Shown here piece after piece: positions 40,817 to 45,619 of a stretch of DNA of 45,619 nucleotides (position 1 is the first letter of the stretch; the number at the start of each line of letters is the position of its first letter). Below the pieces are notes generated by a model. That model saw nothing but the letters and a program-made list of their open reading frames with translations. It ran no database searches and was not told the DNA's origin. The position numbers were made by a program, and so were the translations under genes. The stretch comes from Methanobrevibacter thaueri (GTDB lineage Archaea; Methanobacteriota; Methanobacteria; Methanobacteriales; Methanobacteriaceae): assembly GCF_015062915.1 (NCBI RefSeq), contig NZ_SUTJ01000012.1:1-45619 (forward strand), read 5' to 3'.

Positions 40817-41878
40817 TTATATTTTTATTTTGGAAATGCAACCTGCAATCAGACCTGCAAATGCACTGTCAAGAATTGGGGGCAATCCCCAAATGATTCC
40901 TGGTTTTGCTTCAATGTATCTGTTAAAGTTAAAGATTCCTTCGGTTCCGGCAATCTGGTTGGCTATGGCTAATCCTAAAACATTACCTGCATTAAAATCA
41001 TTTCCCAATTCAACTTCACGAATCCTGTTGGATGAGATGTCCTGTTCGGCCCTCATTGCAGAGTCCATCAAGGCTATGACATTAGGATCTGCCAGTGCCT
41101 CAAGGATTTGCGCTTCCATTTTATCCTTTAAGGTTTCAGCTGTTTCCTCTTCAAAAAGGTCCAAACCGGCTTCAACCAAATCACCAATAAGTATTCCCTC
41201 AGACACGAGATAATCAAGAATACCTGATGTCAGTTTAATGTGGCTGAAGGCATCCTCTATGCTTATCTCAACGGCATCGTTGATTCTGATTTTCAATTCC
41301 TCAAAGTCAATGCCATCATATGAGGCATTGTTGATGTCTAGAGACTCCCCATCGGTTTGGGGAATATTGCACAGGACTGCTAGAAAGTCATTAGTGTTTA
41401 GAATGTATTGAATATGAACTGGCAGTTGCATATTGGCCAGTGTTCTGGCTTTTGCACTGGAAACCAGTTTAAATACCTTAAGCAAGTCTTTTGGTGAGAT
41501 TGTCCTGTCAATGTAGATTACATGACTTATGTTGACTCTTGCATCGCCAAAGCCTTTCAGAGAGTTTGCAACCTGCAGTTTGTCTGTGAAATCTTCAATG
41601 ACAATGTCATTGGCCATGAATGTGAATATGCTCAAATCATCATATGTGTTTGTGAAATAATCCAGCGAATCGGTTCCTTGGGCAATGTATGATCCTTCTG
41701 ATTTATTGAATGTTTCTGCCTTTTTTGCAGTTGGCTTGAATTCATCCTTTGCAATCACTATATTGACATTTTCAACAATGTCAATGCCATCGCTTACTGT
41801 AAAATCGCTGAATGCCAAAAAATGGTGGGGATTGTTAATGCAAATCCCATAATCCTTTTCTATGATGTTCAATTTCAT
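40817..41878 (-). CDS. CbiS-like protein: CbiZ-type domain fused to CobZ/PgpA-type domain
   Basis: 353 aa. The N-terminal 190 residues resemble, distantly, adenosylcobinamide amidohydrolase (CbiZ): [18 protein letters not shown] then [14 protein letters not shown]. The C-terminal 150 resemble the YutG/PgpA/CobZ family: [31 protein letters not shown] and [20 protein letters not shown] ending in [17 protein letters not shown] CbiZ-CobZ fusion, CbiS, is known from Methanopyrus kandleri and would hydrolyse cobinamide amides and dephosphorylate alpha-ribazole phosphate. The position directly before cobS supports this. The acidic pair expected after PGII is only a single Asp here. Start: ATG 41878, without Shine-Dalgarno, TATA-like box about 30-35 bases upstream. 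Confidence 0.62.
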   Translation of the reverse strand: MKLNIIEKDYGICINNPHHFLAFSDFTVSDGIDIVENVNIVIAKDEFKPTAKKAETFNKSEGSYIAQGTDSLDYFTNTYDDLSIFTFMANDIVIEDFTDKLQVANSLKGFGDARVNISHVIYIDRTISPKDLLKVFKLVSSAKARTLANMQLPVHIQYILNTNDFLAVLCNIPQTDGESLDINNASYDGIDFEELKIRINDAVEISIEDAFSHIKLTSGILDYLVSEGILIGDLVEAGLDLFEEETAETLKDKMEAQILEALADPNVIALMDSAMRAEQDISSNRIREVELGNDFNAGNVLGLAIANQIAGTEGIFNFNRYIEAKPGIIWGLPPILDSAFAGLIAGCISKIKI

Positions 41879-41911
41879 GTGATAATATATATTAATTATA
41901 CTATAAAACAC

Positions 41912-42231
41912 ATAGTTACTTTAACTCTCTTCAACCTAATACAAGATAATATATGAGAATCCTGATTAATAAATTTTTTTTAGTTCGTATACAATCAAAC
42001 GAACAAAATTAGTGTACAAAAAATAACAAGAAGGCACAAAAAAGAACAATGCAAATAAAATAACAGTTCAAAAAACCATGAATACAAACAAACCATAAAA
42101 AAGAATAAAAATCATAAAAAATGTGGAGGTAATTGCACCCTCCACAGATCGAACCTTTTCCTTTTTGTGCCAATTAATAATATGTAATATAATATTATAT
42201 ATAATTGAAATTAAGAACCAAAATACACAAG
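41912..42231. other. AT-rich spacer with nested inverted repeats
   Basis: No gene is apparent. The spacer contains three inverted repeats: GTTCGT/ACGAAC (41983-41988, 41999-42004); GGCACAAAAA with TTTTTGTGCC (about 42033-42042 and 42162-42171); and, nested within the latter, TGTGGAGG/CCTCCACA (42122-42129, 42139-42146). The C-containing, T-poor stretch 42005-42120 is unusual in composition. It lies downstream of the 51-aa gene on the minus strand. Confidence 0.55.
42116..42146 (-). terminator. hairpin with T-tract downstream of the 51-aa gene
   Basis: Minus strand: TGTGGAGG, nine-base loop, CCTCCACA, then TTTTTTATG. A stable eight-base-pair stem followed by six Ts, 86 bases past the stop of the small gene at 42232-42387, consistent with its terminator. 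Confidence 0.55.
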
Positions 42232-42387
42232 TCAGTAGATTTTAAGAATTAATTTTTTCTCACCCACATCAATTTCAATTTTGTCTGAAATTTTGTGAGT
42301 ACTATCTCGACCATCAAATTCAATTTCATAATCTTCCGGCACTTTTTCAATTATCTTTTTTAAAGTTGCAATATCTAAAACGTCCAT
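42232..42387 (-). CDS. small hypothetical protein, 51 aa
   Basis: A short frame with coding character: MDVLDIATLKKIIEKVPEDY at the start, an EIEFDGRD turn, a beta-like KIEIDVGEKKLILKIY end and TGA stop. It resembles small Methanobrevibacter proteins with an amphipathic helix then beta strands, but I cannot name a family. No Shine-Dalgarno; GATTTAAATAGC (42408-42419) is centred about 27 bases before the ATG, so it is probably leaderless. An 11-bp phased repeat lies directly upstream of that box and a hairpin terminator downstream, together making a plausible complete transcription unit. Confidence 0.6.
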   Translation of the reverse strand: MDVLDIATLKKIIEKVPEDYEIEFDGRDSTHKISDKIEIDVGEKKLILKIY

Positions 42388-42423
42388 AGCTAATATTATA
42401 GTTTTGAGCTATTTAAATCAATC

Positions 42424-42474
42424 TTCCAAACTTATTCCAAATCTATTCCAAAGTTATTCCAAAGTTATTCCAAA
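42424..42474. repeat. five 11-bp phased TTCCAAA repeats
   Basis: TTCCAAA occurs at 42424, 42435, 42446, 42457 and 42468, exactly 11 bases apart; four of the five are preceded by TA, giving a unit close to TTATTCCAAAG. On the minus strand the array reads TTTGGAATAAC repeatedly and ends five bases before the putative TATA box of the 51-aa gene. Confidence 0.9.
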
Positions 42475-42747
42475 TGAAAAAATTAGATAATTGGTTGAAA
42501 TAATTAGTTATAGAAATATCAGTTTATTTGTTTAAAGTTTAATAATTTCAAAATTAATTGATTATTATGTTCATAGTAATTGGCATCCCAATTATTTTTC
42601 ATGATTGTTTTGCGATTAATTGAATTATTTTTAATGTATAAATTATATTCCCTTTGTAAAGTATTTATGCCATTTGAAACTTATTTTTTACACTTATTTT
42701 TAATTATAAGTGGTTTAAAAGTCTTTAATTTAAATACAATATCTTCT

Positions 42748-42763
42748 ATATGTATATACATAT
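42748..42763 (+). promoter_or_regulatory. palindromic TATA region of the adhesin-like gene
   Basis: ATATGTATATACATAT is a perfect 16-base palindrome containing a TATA box, 43-58 bases upstream of the ATG at 42806. A transcript starting about 25 bases downstream would leave a short leader carrying AGGGGTATTAAA as Shine-Dalgarno. Confidence 0.5.
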
Positions 42764-42805
42764 CTCTTTTGATTAAAAGAGGTAATTTCAATTAGGGGTA
42801 TTAAA

Positions 42806-45427
42806 ATGAAATACAAAAAGATAATGCTTGTGACATTTCTGTTGCTGGCAATTTTAACAGTAAGTGCTGTTAGTGCTTCTGAAGATATGGCAATGTCTGA
42901 TGATGGGGAGGAGTTGTCTCAAAGTCTGGATGATGCATTAACAGTTGAAGATGCTCAGGAGGATTTGGCGGAAGATCCTTCAGGGGAAAGTATTGCCGGT
43001 GGCGATGCAGATGATGTGTTGTCATATGAGGCAAGCGACTTTAATGTTGAGATAAACGAATCCATGGATTTAAGGTATGAGGATGCAGCCGCCATCACTT
43101 TTGATGCACCTGATGGTGCTTATGGGGAGATATTGGTTGGAGTTAATAAAACAGATGAACGTTATGTCTTTAATCTGGATGACTCACCGATTACTTTAGA
43201 TGATTTGTGGATTGAGAAAACCGGAACATATTCAATATATGTCTATTTTAGCTATACTGACGATGGCGAGATATACCATGAAATCAATCTGTTGAACGGA
43301 ACAATCAACGTAAGCCAGACAATCATGACAGAGGACTTTGACTTTGATTACCTGGAAAGTGATGCATACGACCCAATTGATGATTTGTCATATGACGTTT
43401 TCGATTTATATGATTCCCCGGCTGATGGAAATTTAATCATTTTCGTTGACAACAGGAAAGTGTATAATCTCACTGTTCATGTCACAGATTTTGATGATGA
43501 TTATATTGGAATAACAAGCGAAGATCTTGAAATCGACGGTGAAGATTCCCCTTATCATATTGCAGTAATATTCAACACCACTGAAGGTGAAGAATTCACT
43601 CTTGCAGACTTTAATGCATACTACGATATTTCTAACAGTCAGGAACCCTACATAAGCATATATTCAATGATTATAAAGGAACAGATTGCGCCTTTAGCTT
43701 ACATTAGTGATGATAATTCAGTGAATGGTACCGTCACAGTTTCCATCGACGGCAAAAAATATTATGAAAAACAATTCGATGGAACACGGGATTATCTGTT
43801 CATTCGTCATTATGATTTGGATGGATTGGATGTATTCGATAAGGATTTCCTGGGCAACCACACAGTCAAGGTAACATACAATAACTTCACTAAGGAATCA
43901 ACAGTCACATTTGTATTCGAACCGTATTTCACCATACCTTATAATGTGCCTGCCGGTGAAGTGTCATACATTGTATTTAATGCACCGGGTAACTTTACGG
44001 GCAATGTCATTCTGTATAATGCAGTTTACAATGAGGAGGATGATAGGGCCGAGATAGGTTCATTAATATCATCTTATGCAATCAGCTCTTCAGCAAGTGA
44101 GGTTCCATTGCCTGCATTAACACCAGGGGTTCATTTATTCTATATGAACTATACCATTTATGACTATAACATTTATACCATTGACGGTAAAAGCGATGCC
44201 GGTTTCTTTGGAGTTGAAGCCATTGAAAACTCACAAAACTTCACATCAAGCATATCCTCCACTAAGATTATTGAGGGCACTCCAGTAACCGTTACAGTAA
44301 CTGGTCCTAAAGAGGGATGGTTTGACTTTTATGTTGATATGGAACATGTGGCTGTATATTCATTGGTTAACGGTACTGTGGAACATACATTTTCAGATTT
44401 AACAAAAGGCACTCATGTTATTTCAGTATCATATGATGGCGAAGGGTATAATGATTTATTCTATGCAAAAGAGTTCCTTGTTGTGGTAACTCAATCATCA
44501 TCAGGTAAAATTATTGATGTTTCAGTCGATTCAAGTGATACAAGAATTTATGGTGAACTGATATTGACTGATATTGCTACCGGAGAGGTATTTAAAAGAA
44601 ACATTACAAGTGATTTAATCAAATCATCAATGACAAATCCCGGCAATTACAGTTCAAATGCAACTGAAATCATGAATCAACTTTTAAGTCTCGCTCAAGC
44701 ACAGGCAGGAGACAAACAGATCACAGTTAAAACTCAAAATGTATCTGCTAAAGCTAATAGTAGGTATGATAATAGAATATACACTTGGATAGACATAGGT
44801 GAATGGTCCTATCTTGAAGTTGGAGGAGACTATGGAACAAAATGGATAGTGAATGTAACTGTAATTGCAGAATATGCAAGTGAAACAATAAACATATCTA
44901 ATGTTAAAGTGGTATTGTCCAAAAACACTTTCACATATAATGCCAAAGTCCAAAAACCAACAGTCACATTAACAAATGGTGCTGTTTTAAAAGAGGGTGT
45001 TGACTATACTCTTCAATGGTCTACTGCTTCACCTAAAAATGCAGGAACATATACCGTTACAGTTACTGGAATCGGTGCATACACAGGAACAGCAAAAGTT
45101 ACCTTCAAAATCAACAAGGCCGCCAATCCTTTGAAAGTTAAAGCCAAAACAGCTAAGGTCAAGTTTTCAAAACTTAAAAAGAAAGCACAGAAACTTAAGG
45201 TGACCAAAGTAGTCAAGTTCACCAAAAAGGGTCAGGGAACCTTAACCTACAAGAAAGTTAAAGGTAACAAGAAAATCTCCATCAACAAAAAGACTGGTAA
45301 AGTCACTATTAAAAAAGGCCTTAAGAAAGGAACTTATAAAGTGAAAGTTAAAATCAAAGCGAAAGGTAATGCTAACTATAAGGCATCTGCCTTTAAAACC
45401 GTTACATTTAAAATTAAAGTTAAATAA
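42806..45427 (+). CDS. secreted adhesin-like protein
   Basis: 873-aa surface protein. Signal peptide MKYKKIMLVTFLLLAILTVS with likely cleavage after A24 (VSA-SED), then a highly acidic stretch to about residue 70, several Ig-like beta-sandwich repeats with N-glycosylation sequons (NFT, NGT, NIT), a region rich in Asn/Ser/Gln about 570-690, a bacterial-surface repeat at about 700-767 (TYNAKVQKPTVTL...DYTLQW...NAGTYTVTVTGIGAYTG), and a lysine-rich C-terminal module from about 770 (KVKFSKLKKKAQKL, GNKKISINKKTGKVTIKKGL). No membrane anchor or sortase motif is seen at the C-terminus. Such proteins are numerous in Methanobrevibacter and are thought to mediate contact with host or microbial partners. 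ATG start behind AGGGG; a hairpin terminator follows. Confidence 0.9.
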   Translation: MKYKKIMLVTFLLLAILTVSAVSASEDMAMSDDGEELSQSLDDALTVEDAQEDLAEDPSGESIAGGDADDVLSYEASDFNVEINESMDLRYEDAAAITFDAPDGAYGEILVGVNKTDERYVFNLDDSPITLDDLWIEKTGTYSIYVYFSYTDDGEIYHEINLLNGTINVSQTIMTEDFDFDYLESDAYDPIDDLSYDVFDLYDSPADGNLIIFVDNRKVYNLTVHVTDFDDDYIGITSEDLEIDGEDSPYHIAVIFNTTEGEEFTLADFNAYYDISNSQEPYISIYSMIIKEQIAPLAYISDDNSVNGTVTVSIDGKKYYEKQFDGTRDYLFIRHYDLDGLDVFDKDFLGNHTVKVTYNNFTKESTVTFVFEPYFTIPYNVPAGEVSYIVFNAPGNFTGNVILYNAVYNEEDDRAEIGSLISSYAISSSASEVPLPALTPGVHLFYMNYTIYDYNIYTIDGKSDAGFFGVEAIENSQNFTSSISSTKIIEGTPVTVTVTGPKEGWFDFYVDMEHVAVYSLVNGTVEHTFSDLTKGTHVISVSYDGEGYNDLFYAKEFLVVVTQSSSGKIIDVSVDSSDTRIYGELILTDIATGEVFKRNITSDLIKSSMTNPGNYSSNATEIMNQLLSLAQAQAGDKQITVKTQNVSAKANSRYDNRIYTWIDIGEWSYLEVGGDYGTKWIVNVTVIAEYASETINISNVKVVLSKNTFTYNAKVQKPTVTLTNGAVLKEGVDYTLQWSTASPKNAGTYTVTVTGIGAYTGTAKVTFKINKAANPLKVKAKTAKVKFSKLKKKAQKLKVTKVVKFTKKGQGTLTYKKVKGNKKISINKKTGKVTIKKGLKKGTYKVKVKIKAKGNANYKASAFKTVTFKIKVK

Positions 45428-45429
45428 AT

Positions 45430-45458
45430 GTCAATAGGAGTAGTTACTCCTTTTTGAC
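45430..45458 (+). terminator. terminator of the adhesin-like gene
   Basis: AGGAGT (45436-45441), loop AGTT, ACTCCT (45446-45451), then five Ts; outer bases GTCAA/TTGAC (45430-45434, 45454-45458) can extend the stem. It begins two bases after the stop codon. Confidence 0.7.
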
Positions 45459-45619
45459 AATTTCTTCTTTTTTTAAAGTCATCGATAGAATTATAAATTA
45501 TGATTTCATTATCCATTGGGTAATGTAAAGTCAATAGGTATATAAATATCAGTTTATCTGCCCTTCATGTCTCTGGTATAGTTATGTATAAATATATTTA
45601 TTGATAGATTTTTATTCAT
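45459..45619. other. AT-rich end of window, likely promoter of a following gene
   Basis: No gene is visible. TATATAAATATC (45539-45550) and TATAAATATATTTA (45587-45600) are TATA-like and suggest a transcription unit beginning past the window edge. The stretch 45536-45560 repeats, with three mismatches in 25, the sequence at 42506-42530 upstream of the adhesin-like gene. Confidence 0.45.

Larger units (their letters stand above)
42388..42805. other. 418-base regulatory spacer upstream of the adhesin-like gene
   Basis: AT-rich divergent region between the 51-aa gene and the adhesin-like gene. It holds the phased TTCCAAA array (42424-42474), a 25-base motif (42506-42530) that recurs at 45536-45560, and a palindromic TATA region (42748-42763). 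A TTG-initiated 71-codon frame at 42580-42795 is hydrophobic, T-rich and without a Shine-Dalgarno sequence; I do not consider it a gene. Confidence 0.5.

Noticed and set aside
42424..42474. CRISPR-like array
   Set aside because: Units are only 11 bases with no unique spacers; better explained as phased binding sites.
42580..42795. 71-codon hydrophobic frame upstream of the adhesin-like gene
   Set aside because: TTG start without Shine-Dalgarno sequence, composition explained by T-rich intergenic DNA, and it overlaps the palindromic promoter region of the adhesin-like gene.

Overview
The window looks like a chromosomal segment of a methanogenic archaeon of the Methanobacteriales, most likely a host-associated Methanobrevibacter. 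The evidence is archaeal: split RNA polymerase genes (B'', B', A', A''), subunit H, archaeal NusA, L30e, EF-1alpha, EF-2 and aRF1; archaeal-type tRNA modification genes (Taw1, Trm56); TATA-box promoters with several apparently leaderless genes; and a large secreted adhesin-like protein. Intergenic DNA is very AT-rich. The species cannot be fixed from the sequence alone.

Layout. 1-10063: glutamate dehydrogenase (3' end cut off by the window edge), a small hypothetical gene, release factor aRF1, a tRNA-dihydrouridine synthase, an unrecognised acidic protein, a zinc-ribbon membrane protein, RimI, and a compact run UPF0146 / P2-type ATPase / cobalt-precorrin-6A reductase. 10081-24863 (minus strand): the transcription-translation super-cluster, in transcription order rpoH, rpoB2, rpoB1, rpoA1, rpoA2, rpl30e, nusA, then rps12, rps7, fusA, tuf, rps10 and two identical tRNA-Ser(UGA) genes. 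24907-25545: five tRNA genes (Thr, Pro, Tyr, Asp, Lys) just upstream of rpoH on the same strand. 25663-29038: thiM-thiE for thiamine, facing tpiA-pgk. 29086-30835: a two-gene restriction-modification system. 30968-37943: taw1; the korDABC-sucC operon with fumarase beta subunit beside it (the reductive half-TCA route to 2-oxoglutarate); a hexapeptide acetyltransferase; a long FKBP. 38141-41878: DUF763 protein, trm56, cobS and a CbiS-like gene for late corrinoid assembly. 41912-45619: an AT-rich accessory stretch with an unlisted 51-aa gene, an 11-bp phased repeat, hairpins and an 873-aa adhesin-like protein.

Most noteworthy points. The RNA polymerase B' subunit carries about 180 extra N-terminal residues, a folded-looking segment plus a duplicated acidic linker, placed exactly at the B''/B' split. 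A phased array of five TTCCAAA units sits directly upstream of the TATA box of the small gene at 42232-42387. The adhesin-like protein ends in a lysine-rich module of the kind I associate with surface proteins of gut Clostridia. Many co-directional junctions place the upstream stop codon inside the next gene's Shine-Dalgarno sequence, and half of the convergent pairs share overlapping stop codons. No rRNA, insertion sequence, CRISPR array or integrase was found.
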